A stretch of 64,000 nt of DNA from Hasllibacter sp963833115 (GCA_963833115.1 CAWHWS010000002.1:496001-560000); one strand, 5' to 3'; numbered from the stretch's first letter, positions 17,810 to 26,950 are shown. Made by a program: numbers and translations. Notes: generated by a model from the sequence alone, not told the origin.

Positions 17810-19450
17810 ATGGACCCGCTGCCGCCGCCGGGGCGCGTCGAGGCCATCGCCAGGCGCCTGGTCTCCTGGCCGTCTGAGACCGGCACGGACGGCGAGGCCG
17901 CCTTCGGCCCGCGCCTCGCCGAGCTCCTGCGCGCCATCCCGTACTTCCAGGACAATCCCGATGACGTCGTGCTGGTGCCGAGCCACGGGGACCCGCCGCG
18001 CCACAGCGTCGTCGCCCTGGTGCGGGGGACCGGGCGGCGGACCCTCGGGCTCGCAGGGCACTACGACACCGTCGAGACGCGCGGCTACGGCGACCTGGGG
18101 GACCGGGCGCTGGACCCGGACGCGCTGGTCGCCGCGATGACGGGGGCCGGGGAGGCGGACGCCGCCCTGCGCTCGGACCTCGCCTCGGGGGCATTCCTGC
18201 CGGGGCGCGGGATGCTGGACATGAAGAGCGGGCTCGCCATTGGCGTGGCGCTCCTGGAGCGGTTCGCGTCGATCCCGGGCCGGCAGGGCAACCTGATGCT
18301 CATGGCCAGCCCCGACGAGGAGCGCGAGAGCCGCGGCGCGCGCAGCCTGCGCGACGCTCTGCCGGCGCTCGCCGCCCGCCTCGGGATCGAGCTGGCGGGG
18401 GTCATCAACCTCGACGTGACCTCCGATCCCGGGGACGGCGCGGAGGGGCGCGCGATCTTCGCCGGCACGATCGGCAAGTCGATGCCCTTCGCCCTCGTCG
18501 TCGGGCGCCCGGCGCACGCGGCCTATCCGTTCGAGGGCGTGAGTGCGGCCGCGATCGGCGCCGGCATCCTCGCCGCGGTCGAGGGCGACCCGGACCTGTC
18601 CGACCGCGGCGCCGGCTTCGCCGCCCCTCCGCCGATCTGCCTCCAGGCGCGCGACCTGCGCGAGGGGTACGACGTGACCACGCCCGCGCGCTTCTGGCTC
18701 GCCTTCAACTGGCTCCACCATGCGGCGGCCGCCGCCGAGATCCTCGCCCGGTTCGAGGGCGTCGTCGCCGGCGCCGCCGCGCGCGCCGCCGCCGGGCAGG
18801 CCGCGCACGCGGCGCGCCATCTCGGACGGGATGCCGGCGGGGCCGGTCCGCCGCCCGTCGTGACGGTGGAGCGGCTGCTAGAGGCGGTGGCCGAGCACGG
18901 GGGCGCGGAGGCTCTGGCGCGGATCGCGGCGTCGGAGGCGGCGCTCGGCGGGATCGACGATCCGTTGGAGGTCAGCCGGCGGATGGCCTGCGCGCTCTGG
19001 GACGAGTCCGGCCTCATGGGCCCGGCGGTCGTGATCGGCTTCGCCGGCCTGCACTATCCGCCCACGTCCATCGACCGCGGATCGCGGGAGGGCGCGGCGC
19101 TCGCCCGCGCGCTGGACGCGGCGCGCGCGGTATGGCCCGCCGACGCGCCGACCTGGCAGCCCGTGTTCCAGGGCATCTCCGACATGAGCTTCATGGGCGT
19201 GGCATCGTCGCCGGGAGGCGGCGCGGTCGCCCGAAACACGCCGGCCTCCCGGCTGATCGATTCTCCCACCCCCGCCGCGCTCGCCCATCCGACCGTGAAC
19301 GTCGGACCCTGGGGCCGCGAGTTCCACCAGCGCGGCGAGCGCGTCCACCGCCGCTACGCCTTCGAGACCCTCCCGCGGTTCCTGGCCGCCGCGATCGACG
19401 CGTTCCTCGACGGACCGTGCACGTCGGGCGGGCGAAGCCCGAAGCGGTAG
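17810..19450 (+). CDS. RocB-like M20 family metallohydrolase
   Basis: 546 residues, longer than ordinary M20 peptidases and typical of the RocB-like branch. Metal-site motifs are LAGHYDTV, GRGMLDMKSG and SPDEERESRGAR, followed by NLDVTSDP and the late MSFMG segment and HQRGERVH. The reaction is presumably hydrolysis of an amide bond in an amino acid derivative; RocB itself belongs to Bacillus arginine-utilisation loci but its activity is not well defined. The gene starts one base after dctM stops, so it is part of the TRAP operon and probably processes the imported solute. Confidence 0.8.
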   Translation: MDPLPPPGRVEAIARRLVSWPSETGTDGEAAFGPRLAELLRAIPYFQDNPDDVVLVPSHGDPPRHSVVALVRGTGRRTLGLAGHYDTVETRGYGDLGDRALDPDALVAAMTGAGEADAALRSDLASGAFLPGRGMLDMKSGLAIGVALLERFASIPGRQGNLMLMASPDEERESRGARSLRDALPALAARLGIELAGVINLDVTSDPGDGAEGRAIFAGTIGKSMPFALVVGRPAHAAYPFEGVSAAAIGAGILAAVEGDPDLSDRGAGFAAPPPICLQARDLREGYDVTTPARFWLAFNWLHHAAAAAEILARFEGVVAGAAARAAAGQAAHAARHLGRDAGGAGPPPVVTVERLLEAVAEHGGAEALARIAASEAALGGIDDPLEVSRRMACALWDESGLMGPAVVIGFAGLHYPPTSIDRGSREGAALARALDAARAVWPADAPTWQPVFQGISDMSFMGVASSPGGGAVARNTPASRLIDSPTPAALAHPTVNVGPWGREFHQRGERVHRRYAFETLPRFLAAAIDAFLDGPCTSGGRSPKR

Positions 19451-19688
19451 GGCTCCGGGCCGGGCAGCGTCATGTCGATGGCCGAGGACGCCTCCGTGAT
19501 CCTGTAGCCGCTGCGGGCCTATCGAGGTATTTTGCCTTTGCTTCGGGCGATTTGTCCGGGGCGGATCGTGCCCGTTGTCGCGGCCGCCGTGGGTGCGATC
19601 CTCGGCGTCGCCCGCGAGGACGGGGGCGTCCAGGCGCCTGCGACTGGCGGCATCGCCGGCCGTCGCCCCCTCCGCGGGGGGCTCCGGC

Positions 19689-20666
19689 TCAGTCGAGGTA
19701 GCCCTCCGTCCGGAAGGACGTCTCCCCCGCGCGGCCGATGATCATGTGGTCGTGCACCGCGATCTCGAGCGTGCCGCAGGCTTCCACGATGCGCTGCGTC
19801 ATGTCGATGTCGGCGCGGCTCGGCGTCGGATCGCCCGAGGGGTGGTTGTGCACGAGGATGATCGCGCTCGCCTGCAGCTCCAGGGCGCGGCGCGCGATCT
19901 CGCGCGGATAGACGGGCACGTGGTCCACCGTGCCGCGGCCGAGCTCCTCGTCGGCGATCAGCACGTTCTTGCGGTCGAGGAAGAGGACGCGGAAGGACTC
20001 GGTCGTCAGATACGCCATCTTCAGGCGGCAGTAGTCGACGATGTCCTCCCAGGAGGACATGACCTGCCGGTCGAGCACCTTCGACCGGCTCATCCGGTGC
20101 GCGAAGGCCTCGACGATGCGCAGCTGGAGGAAGACCTTCTCCGTCGCGCCGTCCACCGCGAGGACCTGCGCCTCCGAGGCCGCCACGACGCCGTTCAGGT
20201 CCCCGAAGGCCGCCAGGAGCCGCTTGGCCAGGGGTTTGACGTCGATGCGCTCGATCGCGTTGAAGAGCAGGAGCTCCAGGACCTCGTATTCCGGCAGCGG
20301 CGCATGGCCTCCGGCGAGGAAGCGCTCCCGCAGGCGCTTGCGATGGCCCCAGTAATGCGGGCGCATGGACCCATCGGGCTGCCGGACCAGGCCGCCGCCG
20401 GCGCTGGCCTCGCGCGAGAGGCGGTCCGTATGCCGCCAGCGCGGCGCCGAGGCCGGCCGGGCAACCACCCCCGAAGGAACCATTCGAGCATCGAGATCGC
20501 CCAGGCCAGGCGCCGAAGCCTCGGCAAAACCCCGAGACGAAACACCCTCCGGCAACGGAAGAGCCCCCTTGGCGGTCCCACCGTTCCCGAGCCGCCAGTT
20601 CCAGACCCGGTCGAAGACGCCGGCCAGACGGTCCTCGAGACCTTCAGACCCTTTACGGGATGCCAC
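19689..20666 (-). CDS. radC: RadC family (JAB/MPN domain) protein
   Basis: 325 residues from the GTG at 20666. The RadC core starts near residue 100 (HYWGHRKRLRERFLAGGHAPLPEYEVLELLLF), continues through a helix-hairpin-helix and ends in the MPN(JAB) metal motif HNHPSGDPTPSRADIDM, with HDHMIIG after it. The role is uncertain; the old link to DNA repair was withdrawn for E. coli. The first about 100 residues are low-complexity and not family-like, so true translation may begin at ATG 20483 or 20366. It stands alone, between the TRAP operon and the IS scar. Confidence 0.85.
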   Translation of the reverse strand: MASRKGSEGLEDRLAGVFDRVWNWRLGNGGTAKGALPLPEGVSSRGFAEASAPGLGDLDARMVPSGVVARPASAPRWRHTDRLSREASAGGGLVRQPDGSMRPHYWGHRKRLRERFLAGGHAPLPEYEVLELLLFNAIERIDVKPLAKRLLAAFGDLNGVVAASEAQVLAVDGATEKVFLQLRIVEAFAHRMSRSKVLDRQVMSSWEDIVDYCRLKMAYLTTESFRVLFLDRKNVLIADEELGRGTVDHVPVYPREIARRALELQASAIILVHNHPSGDPTPSRADIDMTQRIVEACGTLEIAVHDHMIIGRAGETSFRTEGYLD

Positions 20667-20933
20667 CAGAGCTTGCTCCCCGAGGTCACGTCGACCCCTT
20701 GATCGGCGATCGCGGTTAACAGGGCCTTAACGGCCCTGAGCGAACGCGGCCCGGTCGCGATCCTCGATCGGCCGAGGCACCATCGAAACATTGGATCGTC
20801 CTGCGCGGTCCCGGCAGAGCGTCGCGAGGGAACCCATCTGACGCGCGGGAGGCCGCCATGCCGGTCGTCGTCTCCCCCTCACCCACGGGGCTCTCCTCCC
20901 CCAGCGGCCTTCCCGCCGGGCGAGGCGGCCGGG
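20667..20933. other. non-coding stretch upstream of radC
   Basis: No credible gene. It should contain the radC promoter. AGGGCC-TTAAC-GGCCCT at 20721-20737 is a short hairpin in this space. Base composition is slightly less G+C-rich than in flanking genes. Confidence 0.4.
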
Positions 20934-21026
20934 ACGCCCACCGGGATCACCGGCGCCGCCAAGGTGCGCGACGGAGACACGCTCGATCTGGAACCCGCGT
21001 CGACCCGCCCGAATGGGATCGACCCG
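20934..21026 (+). pseudogene. possible fragment of a thermonuclease-like (SNase) gene
   Basis: One frame reads TPTGITGAAKVRDGDTLDLE and ends in STRPNGIDP. This resembles the start of staphylococcal-nuclease-type proteins (GPARVxDGDTL...VRLxGIDAPE). Similarity stops abruptly at GIDP, about 60 bp before the IS5 remnant, and no start codon with a ribosome site is clear. I read it as the stump of a nuclease gene truncated by rearrangement; the match is short and therefore tentative. Confidence 0.4.
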
Positions 21027-21089
21027 CGAGGCGCGTGGGGAGGCGCTGGTGCCTTAACAACCTCGCTCGGCGGTTCCGAGACTTCCCTT

Positions 21090-21777
21090 ACGTCATACCG
21101 CATGAGGTGCCATAGGAACGCCATGCGAACGGCGCCGTCGTATGAGGCGTCTGACGGCCGAAGGCCTCCGCGCCGGAGCGGTCCTTCTTCCATGGCTTGG
21201 CGGTCCTGCCCGGCGAGACGACGGCGCCGGCGCCGGCGCCGTGGCGCTTCCGCGCGTCGCAAGCGCCTCCGGCGGTGGCGGATGCGAGCGGCTCGCCCTC
21301 GGGGACCGGATCGAGCAGGTCGGGCGGAATCGGCGCGTCGCCCACGCCGCTGCCCTCCGGTGACCCTTTCGGGCCCATGGCATTCGCCAGTGAACGCTCG
21401 GCGGCGCGGACCTCCATCGTCGCCTCGTCGATCCCCGGACGTGCCTCGCGCCAGACGCGCCATCTAGTCCCGCCACGCCTGCGGGCATGCCGCTCCCCGT
21501 CCCGCGGACCTCGATGGCGGTGCAGTCGATCAGCGGGTTCAGCGGGCCCCGCGCACCCTGGCAGGGCAACCGCACCTCGAGCGTCCGCGCCTTCGGGACG
21601 GCGCCGGGTGGTCCGGTGCCGGCCAACCCTTCCCCGCCGGCTTCGGCAGGCTCGCCACGAACCCCGTCATCTGCCGACGCAGCAGCCCGAACAGGACCTC
21701 GATCGTCGGGCCGGCCTGGACCGCGGCGTCCGAGACGGTCTGCCGACGGCCCCGTTTGCCCGAGGGCGCCGGCGGAC
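21090..21777 (-). pseudogene. IS5-family transposase remnant (leftward)
   Basis: On the minus strand successive frames spell IS5 transposase segments in the right order: APSGKRGRRQTVSDAAVQA and TIEVLFGLLRRQMTGFVASL (about 21640-21777), PLNPLIDCTAIEVRGTGSG, then MEVRAAERSLANAMGPKGS with VGDAPIPPDLLDPVPEGEP and AKPWKKDRSG. Several frameshifts separate these pieces, the first about 40 residues and the C-terminal third (the RNEALRA...WRRWSG part present in the copy at 50 kb) are missing. It cannot make an active enzyme. Confidence 0.75.
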
Positions 21778-21935
21778 CGTGCCGGACGCGGCGATCCGGG
21801 CGTGGCTGACGATCGAGGGCCCGTCTTGCCCGGCGGCCAGGCGGCGCTCGGCCTGCCGCTTCGGCGGACGACCGGCTTCAGGGCGAACCTGCTCGAGCCG
21901 GCGGGGACGGGCCGGCCGGTGCCGAGCTTCGGACG
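21768..21935 (+). pseudogene. IS5-family transposase remnant (rightward, head-to-head with the previous)
   Basis: The plus strand reads GRRRTVPDAAIRAWLTIE and, after a frameshift, LGLPLRRTTGFRANLLEPAG with RPVPSFG. These are the same N-terminal IS5 segments as in the leftward remnant. The two copies diverge from almost the same base, each truncated at the KRGRR point, and this one breaks off into the amidase fragment after about 170 bp. Confidence 0.6.
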
Positions 21936-21937
21936 AC

Positions 21938-22351
21938 TTCGCCCCCGACGTGGCCCGCCTGCTCCGGGACGGTCTGGCGATCCCGGCGACCCGCTAGGTC
22001 GACGCCCTGAACCTGCGCCGCCAACTGCGCGCGGATCGGGCGGACATCTTCGAGCGGGTGGACGTCGTCCTGGCACCGGTGCTGCCGACGCCGGTGGCAC
22101 GGCGCCATCGGGACGTCCTGACGATCCGCGGGACGCCGGAGCCGATCGCGGCCGCCTATGTCCGCCCGTGCGTGCCGGCAAGCGTCATCGGCCTGCCGGC
22201 GCTCTGGGTTTCCTGCGGGATCGACGCGGACGGACTGCCCCTCGCGCTCCGGATCATGGCGCGCCCATTCGACGAGGTCGCCGTCCTGAGGGTCGGCCAC
22301 GCGTGGCGACGCGCGACCGACCGGCACGATCGCCGTCCGCCGGATCCGTGA
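21938..22351 (+). pseudogene. amidase signature family enzyme, broken C-terminal part
   Basis: The frame reads FAPDVARLLRDGLAIPATR, a TAG stop at 21995-21997, then in the same frame VDALNLRRQLRADRADIFER and DVVLAPVLPTPVARRH, and finally VIGLPALWVSCGIDADGLPLALRIMARPFDEVAVLRVGHAWRRATDRH. That is the C-terminus of GatA-like amidases (NxxGLPALSVPCGFxxDGLPIGLQLVGRPFDE). The catalytic Ser-Ser-Lys part is absent and the IS5 remnant abuts the break, so the gene is dead. Confidence 0.75.
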
Positions 22352-22373
22352 GGCAGGGCGGAGGCGCCTCGCC

Positions 22374-23354
22374 CTATCCCTTCCGGCCCTGCACGCGCGA
22401 CTGCAGCACGATGACGACGAAGAGGAACCCGCCCCTGATCACCAGCTGCCAGTAGGCCGAGAAGCTGATCGTGCCGCGACCGTTCTCGAAGTTCAGGATG
22501 TTGAAGATCAGCCCCAGCAGCAGCGCGCCCGCCACCGTCGCCGTCACCGAACCGAGCCCCCCCGTCAGGAGCGTGCCGCCGACCACGACCGAGGCGATGG
22601 CCGAGAGCTCCCACCCCACCCCCTCCAGCGGCTGCCCCGCGCCGAAGCCCGAAGCGAGAAACACGCCCGCCAGCCCCGCGCAGCCGCCCGAGAGCAAGTA
22701 GACGAAGGCCTTCGCCCGATCGACCCGGAGGCCCATCAGGGTCGAGGCGTCCTCGCTCCCCCCGATGGCCAGCACCGTGAGGCCCAGCGACGTCCGCTCC
22801 AGCACGATCCACAGCACCGCGACCAGGGCGATCACGACCACGATACTCCAGGGCAGCACGCTCACCGCCCTCTCCATCCCGAGCCGGGTGAAGTTCGAGC
22901 TCCAGTCGACGGCGACGGTCTGCGCGTCCGAGATCACCAGAGCGCCGCCTTTGGCGCCCAGCATCATCGCCAGCGTCGCGATGAAGGGCGGAATGCGCAG
23001 CGCGACGATGCACAGCGCGTTGACCCCGCCGAGCGCGATGCCCGCCGCGATCGCGGCGGGCATCGCCACCTGCAGCCCCCAGGGACTCAGATAGGCCGCC
23101 ACGACCGAGGTGAACGCGGCGACGGAGCCGACGGACAGATCGATCCCCCCGGTCATGATCACGAAGCACATGCCCACCGAGATCGCGATGAACATGGCGT
23201 TGTAGTTGAGGAAGGAGGCGATGTTGTAGGCGCCGCCGAAATTGTCGTAGCGCAGCAGGCCGAAGGCGATCAGCCCGGCCAGCGCCACCCACACGGTCGC
23301 GGAGCGCGAATTGCGGAAGAGGTATCGCCGCAGGTCCACGTCGAGGGCGGTCAC
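22374..23354 (-). CDS. sugar ABC transporter permease (YjfF/RbsC type)
   Basis: 326 residues, eight to ten membrane helices, BPD_transp_2 family. Typical blocks are FVIMTGGIDLSVGSVAAFTSVVAA, PPFIATLAMMLGAKG and GGSEDASTLMGLRVDRAKAFVY near the C-terminal half. Two different permeases with this family fold plus the YtfQ-like receptor reproduce the E. coli YtfQ-YtfR-YtfT-YjfF (galactofuranose) system, and this one corresponds to YjfF by position. Start is GTG 23354, overlapping the upstream permease stop (GTGA). Last gene of the operon. Confidence 0.88.
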   Translation of the reverse strand: MTALDVDLRRYLFRNSRSATVWVALAGLIAFGLLRYDNFGGAYNIASFLNYNAMFIAISVGMCFVIMTGGIDLSVGSVAAFTSVVAAYLSPWGLQVAMPAAIAAGIALGGVNALCIVALRIPPFIATLAMMLGAKGGALVISDAQTVAVDWSSNFTRLGMERAVSVLPWSIVVVIALVAVLWIVLERTSLGLTVLAIGGSEDASTLMGLRVDRAKAFVYLLSGGCAGLAGVFLASGFGAGQPLEGVGWELSAIASVVVGGTLLTGGLGSVTATVAGALLLGLIFNILNFENGRGTISFSAYWQLVIRGGFLFVVIVLQSRVQGRKG

Positions 23355-24328
23355 TCGCGCCTCCGTTGCTGGACGTAGACTGCGGCCAGGATGATCACGG
23401 CTTTCGCGATCAGCGCGACCTCGTCGCGCACGCCGTTGGCCAGCAGCGTGTAGCGGATCAGCTGGATGATGACCGCGCCGAGGATCGCTCCGAAGATCGG
23501 TGCCCGCCCGCCCTGCAGCAGCGCGCCGCCGACGACGGCGGCGGCGATGGCGTCGAGCTCCATCAGGTTGCCGTTGCGCGCCGCGTCGGAGGCCGAGTTG
23601 ATCGCGACCGAGATCAGCCCCGCCAGTCCCGCCAGCCCCGCGCAGATGACGTAGGCGCCGATCTTGACCCGCGCGACCGGTCCGCCGGCGAGGAAGGCCG
23701 CCCGCTCGTTGCCGCCGATGGCGAGCAGGTAGCGGCCCCAGATCGTCCGGGTGACGACCCAGGACAGGATCGCCGCGATGACGAGCGCGAGCCATCCCTG
23801 GACCGGCAGGCCCAGGACCCGTCCGGTCCCGAGATAGGCGAATGCGGGATTCTGGAACGTCTGCAGGTTGCCGTTGGTCAGCACCTGCGCGATGCCCCGG
23901 CCGGAGATGAACAGGATCAGCGTGGCGATGATCGGCTGCACGCCGAGGAATGCCACGAGGGCGCCGTTGAACGCGCCGCACGCCGCGGCCACCGCGAGCG
24001 GCACCGCGATGGCCAGGGCGACGCCCGCCCCCGGATAGGCCGCGCCGAACTCCGACAGGAAGATCAGCGGTGCGAGCGCCCCCGAGAGCGCCATGACCGC
24101 GCCCACCGACAGGTCGATCCCGCCCGTGGCGATGACCAGCGTCATGCCCATGGCGACGATGGCGATGGTGGCGACCTGGCTGACATTCACGAACAGCGTC
24201 TGCGCCTGCAGGAAGTTGGGCGTGACGGCGATGTTGAAGATCACGATGACCGCCAGCGCCGCGAGCCCGCCGTGGACCGGCAGCCGGGCCCATGTGCGGG
24301 CCGGCCGCCCGTCGGCCTCGCCGCTCAC
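23351..24328 (-). CDS. sugar ABC transporter permease (YtfT type)
   Basis: 325 residues of the BPD_transp_2 family with MTLVIATGGIDLSVGAVMALSGALAPL, QPIIATLILFISGRGIAQVLTNG and GGNERAAFLAGGPVARVKIGAYVICAG. It is the first of the two inner-membrane subunits of the importer. The GTG at 24328 overlaps the ATPase stop (GTGA), and its own stop overlaps the next permease. By order it matches YtfT. Confidence 0.88.
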   Translation of the reverse strand: MSGEADGRPARTWARLPVHGGLAALAVIVIFNIAVTPNFLQAQTLFVNVSQVATIAIVAMGMTLVIATGGIDLSVGAVMALSGALAPLIFLSEFGAAYPGAGVALAIAVPLAVAAACGAFNGALVAFLGVQPIIATLILFISGRGIAQVLTNGNLQTFQNPAFAYLGTGRVLGLPVQGWLALVIAAILSWVVTRTIWGRYLLAIGGNERAAFLAGGPVARVKIGAYVICAGLAGLAGLISVAINSASDAARNGNLMELDAIAAAVVGGALLQGGRAPIFGAILGAVIIQLIRYTLLANGVRDEVALIAKAVIILAAVYVQQRRRE

Positions 24329-25836
24329 GCCGCCGCCGGATCGTGGGCGAGCGCGCGCACCAGGGCGTTCTCGGTGATGCCGGGATTGGTCATCTCGCGC
24401 ACGGCCCGGCCCTCGTGCATCACCACGATGCGGTCCGCGCCCTCGACCAGCTCCTCGAACTCCGAGGAGATGAGGACCACGCCGCAGCCATTGTCGACAT
24501 AGTCGCGGATGAAGCGCTGGATCTCGCGCTTGGCGCCCACGTCGACGCCGCGGGTCGGCTCGTCCAGGAGCAGGATCTCGGGCTCGGTCGCAAGCCAGCG
24601 CGCGAGCAGGGCCTTCTGCTGGTTGCCGCCCGACAGCTCGCGGATCGGCTGGTCGACATGCGCGGCCTTGATCCCCAGCGCCGCCACGAGTCGCTCGACC
24701 AGCGCGCGTTCCTCGCCGAACGCGATGCGCCCGCCGCGCGACAACCTCGGCAGGAGGGCCAGCGTCACGTTCTCGCGCACCGACATGTCGGGCACGATCC
24801 CGTCGGCCTTGCGATCCTCGGTCAGGAACCCGATCCCGGCGGCGATCGCGCGTGCCGGACTGTCATGGACCGCGGGTCTGCCATGCTGCGTGATGTGTCC
24901 TCCGCGCAGCGGATCCACGCCGAACAGCGCGCGCGCCGCCTCGGTGCGCCCGGCGCCCAGCAGGCCGCCCAGCCCGACGATCTCGCCCCGGTGGAGCGCC
25001 ATGTCGAACCGTGTCAGGCGCGGGCCCGTCGCCACCGCCTCGGCCCGCATCACCTCGTCGCCGCGATCGGCCCGCGCGCCTCCGAACTGGGTCCGCCCCT
25101 CGGCCTCGATCTCGCCCATGTCGCGGCCGAGCATGTCGGCGATCAGCTCGAGCTGGCCGGTCTCGGCGATGCGCCGGGTGGCGACGGTCCGGCCATCGCG
25201 CATCACCGTGACGCGGTCACAGATCGCGAAGAGCTCGGCCAGGAAATGCGAGACGTAGAGCACCGACACGCCGGTCCGCCTCAGCTCGCGCACCACGCCG
25301 AACAGCACCTCGATCTCGGAGGCGTCCAGCGACGATGTCGGTTCGTCCATGACGACGAGCCGCGCGTCGAGCGACACGGCGCGGGCGATGGCCACGAGCT
25401 GCTGGATGGCGGTCGGATACCCGCCCAGCGGGGCGGTCACGTCGATCTCGATGCCGAACCGCGCGAGGATCTTGCGGGTGCGGGCATGCGCGGCCCGCCA
25501 GTCGATCAGTCCGCTCCAATGGCGCGGCTCGGACCCCGCGACGATGTTCTCGGTGACCGAGCGCAGCGGGACGAGGTTAAGCTCTTGGTAGATCGTCGCG
25601 ATCCCGGCCTCTTGTGCCTCGCGCGGGCCGCCGAGCGTGATCTCCGACCCGACCAGCCGCACGATGCCGCCGTCGCGGCGGTAGACCCCGGTCAGGATCT
25701 TGATGAGCGTCGACTTGCCCGCCCCGTTCTGTCCGATCAGCGCGTGGACCTCGCCCGGCGCGATCTCGAGCGATGCCGCGTTCAGCGCCGAGACGCCGGC
25801 GAACGCCTTGTCGATGTCGGTCATGGTCAGGAGCAT
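24325..25836 (-). CDS. sugar ABC transporter ATP-binding protein (tandem, YtfR/RbsA type)
   Basis: About 503 residues with two ATPase halves. The first has Walker A GQNGAGKSTLIK, VYRRDGG, and Walker B VVMDEPTSSLD. The second has a degenerate Walker A (GLLGAGRTE), the signature ELSGGNQQKALLARWL, and LLLDEPTRGVDVGAK, as usual in RbsA-like proteins. I prefer the ATG at 25836 (MLLTMTDIDKAFAGV); an in-frame ATG at 25860 is possible. A strong hairpin separates it from the receptor gene upstream. Confidence 0.9.
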   Translation of the reverse strand: MLLTMTDIDKAFAGVSALNAASLEIAPGEVHALIGQNGAGKSTLIKILTGVYRRDGGIVRLVGSEITLGGPREAQEAGIATIYQELNLVPLRSVTENIVAGSEPRHWSGLIDWRAAHARTRKILARFGIEIDVTAPLGGYPTAIQQLVAIARAVSLDARLVVMDEPTSSLDASEIEVLFGVVRELRRTGVSVLYVSHFLAELFAICDRVTVMRDGRTVATRRIAETGQLELIADMLGRDMGEIEAEGRTQFGGARADRGDEVMRAEAVATGPRLTRFDMALHRGEIVGLGGLLGAGRTEAARALFGVDPLRGGHITQHGRPAVHDSPARAIAAGIGFLTEDRKADGIVPDMSVRENVTLALLPRLSRGGRIAFGEERALVERLVAALGIKAAHVDQPIRELSGGNQQKALLARWLATEPEILLLDEPTRGVDVGAKREIQRFIRDYVDNGCGVVLISSEFEELVEGADRIVVMHEGRAVREMTNPGITENALVRALAHDPAAA

Positions 25837-25883
25837 GGGAGTCCGCTCGTCAGGCACCATCCGGTGGCGGCGCCGCGGGATGG

Positions 25884-25913
25884 CCGGTGCCCGGCGCGGC
25901 GGCCGGGCACCGG
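25884..25913 (-). promoter_or_regulatory. intercistronic hairpin between receptor and ATPase genes
   Basis: CCGGTGCCCGG at 25884-25894 pairs perfectly with CCGGGCACCGG at 25903-25913 (11-bp stem, 8-nt loop). It lies just after the receptor gene stop inside the operon and lacks a following T-run. Such structures protect the upstream mRNA from 3' decay or attenuate the downstream genes, giving more receptor than membrane complex. Confidence 0.6.
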
Positions 25914-25920
25914 ATCGGCG

Positions 25921-26892
25921 TCAATAGGCGTCGTCGATGGCGTCGGCCGCGTTCTCGATGGTGAAGATCCGGTCCTCGACCTTGACCCAGGCGGGGATGT
26001 CCTCACCGGCCGCGTAGGCGTTCATCGTGTCGCAGGCGAGCGGGCCGAAGAACGGCGAGCTCTCCACCGTCACGCCGAGCTTGCCGTCGATGATGGCCTG
26101 CAGCGCATCGCGCGTGCCGTCGATGGAGACGACGGTAACGTCCTCGCCCGGCACGCGCCCGGCCTGTTCGAGCGCCTGGATCGCGCCGATCGCCATCTCA
26201 TCGTTGTGGGCGTAGACGACGTTCACGTCCGGATGCGCCTGCAGCAGCGTCTCCATGACCTGGCGTCCCTGATCGCGGGCGAAGTCGCCGGTCTGCGACG
26301 CCACGATCTCGAAGCGGTCGTCGCCCGCGATGGCGTCGTCGAAGCCCGACTTGCGGTCCTGCGCCGGCGACGATCCGGTCGTGCCTTCCAGTTCGACGAC
26401 GATGCCCTCCTCGCCCTCGAAGTTCTCCATCAGCCAGCCGGCCGCCCGCGCACCCTGGTCGACGAAGTCCGAGCCCAGGAACGAGACGTAGTCGACGCCC
26501 GCCTGCGCCGCGTCCGCATCGACCGAGCGGTCGACGAGGAAGGTCGGGATGCCCGCCGCCGCGGCCTTCTTGACCGCCGGGATGAGGGGCTTCTCCTCGC
26601 GCGGCGGCAGGAACAGGACATCGATGCCCTGCGCGATCATGCTGTCCACGTCGGCAACCTGCTTGGCGGCCGATCCGGCGGCGTCGGTCGTGATCAGATC
26701 CCAGCCGCACTCGACGGCCGTGTCCTGGAACGATTTGGTCTCGGCGATGCGCCAGGGGTTGTTGGATTCCACCTGCGCGAAGCCGACCTTGTAGCTCTCC
26801 TGCTGCTCCAGCGGCGGCAGACCCTGCGCGAGCGCCGACGACGCCAGAAGCGCGGCCGTCGAGCCGAAGACGGTGAATGTCCTGTGATCCAT
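25921..26892 (-). CDS. sugar ABC transporter substrate-binding protein (YtfQ-like)
   Basis: 323 residues with a signal peptide (FTVFGSTAALLASSALAQG) and a periplasmic-binding-protein fold of the LacI-related type. It closely follows the YtfQ pattern: KVGFAQVESNNPWRIAETKSF, then DSMIAQGIDVLFLPPREE, FLVDRSVDADAA, ELEGTTGSSPAQDRKSGF, and VVYAHNDEMAIGAIQALEQAG. YtfQ binds galactofuranose; a furanose or related sugar is a reasonable guess here. The ATG at 26892 follows GGAGGAGA. First gene of the leftward operon, divergent from the LacI gene. Confidence 0.9.
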   Translation of the reverse strand: MDHRTFTVFGSTAALLASSALAQGLPPLEQQESYKVGFAQVESNNPWRIAETKSFQDTAVECGWDLITTDAAGSAAKQVADVDSMIAQGIDVLFLPPREEKPLIPAVKKAAAAGIPTFLVDRSVDADAAQAGVDYVSFLGSDFVDQGARAAGWLMENFEGEEGIVVELEGTTGSSPAQDRKSGFDDAIAGDDRFEIVASQTGDFARDQGRQVMETLLQAHPDVNVVYAHNDEMAIGAIQALEQAGRVPGEDVTVVSIDGTRDALQAIIDGKLGVTVESSPFFGPLACDTMNAYAAGEDIPAWVKVEDRIFTIENAADAIDDAY

Positions 26893-26950
26893 GATCTCTC
26901 CTCCCAGAGTGCGCGGGACGTGGCCCTGAACCCGTCCCGTCGATGGTCCG

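Noticed and set aside
19451..19688. Possible remnant of a gene (AYRGILPLLRAICPG) between the RocB-like gene and radC
   Set aside because: Only YRGI.P resembles gamma-carbonic-anhydrase-like proteins; the rest does not follow and there is no start. Treated as intergenic.
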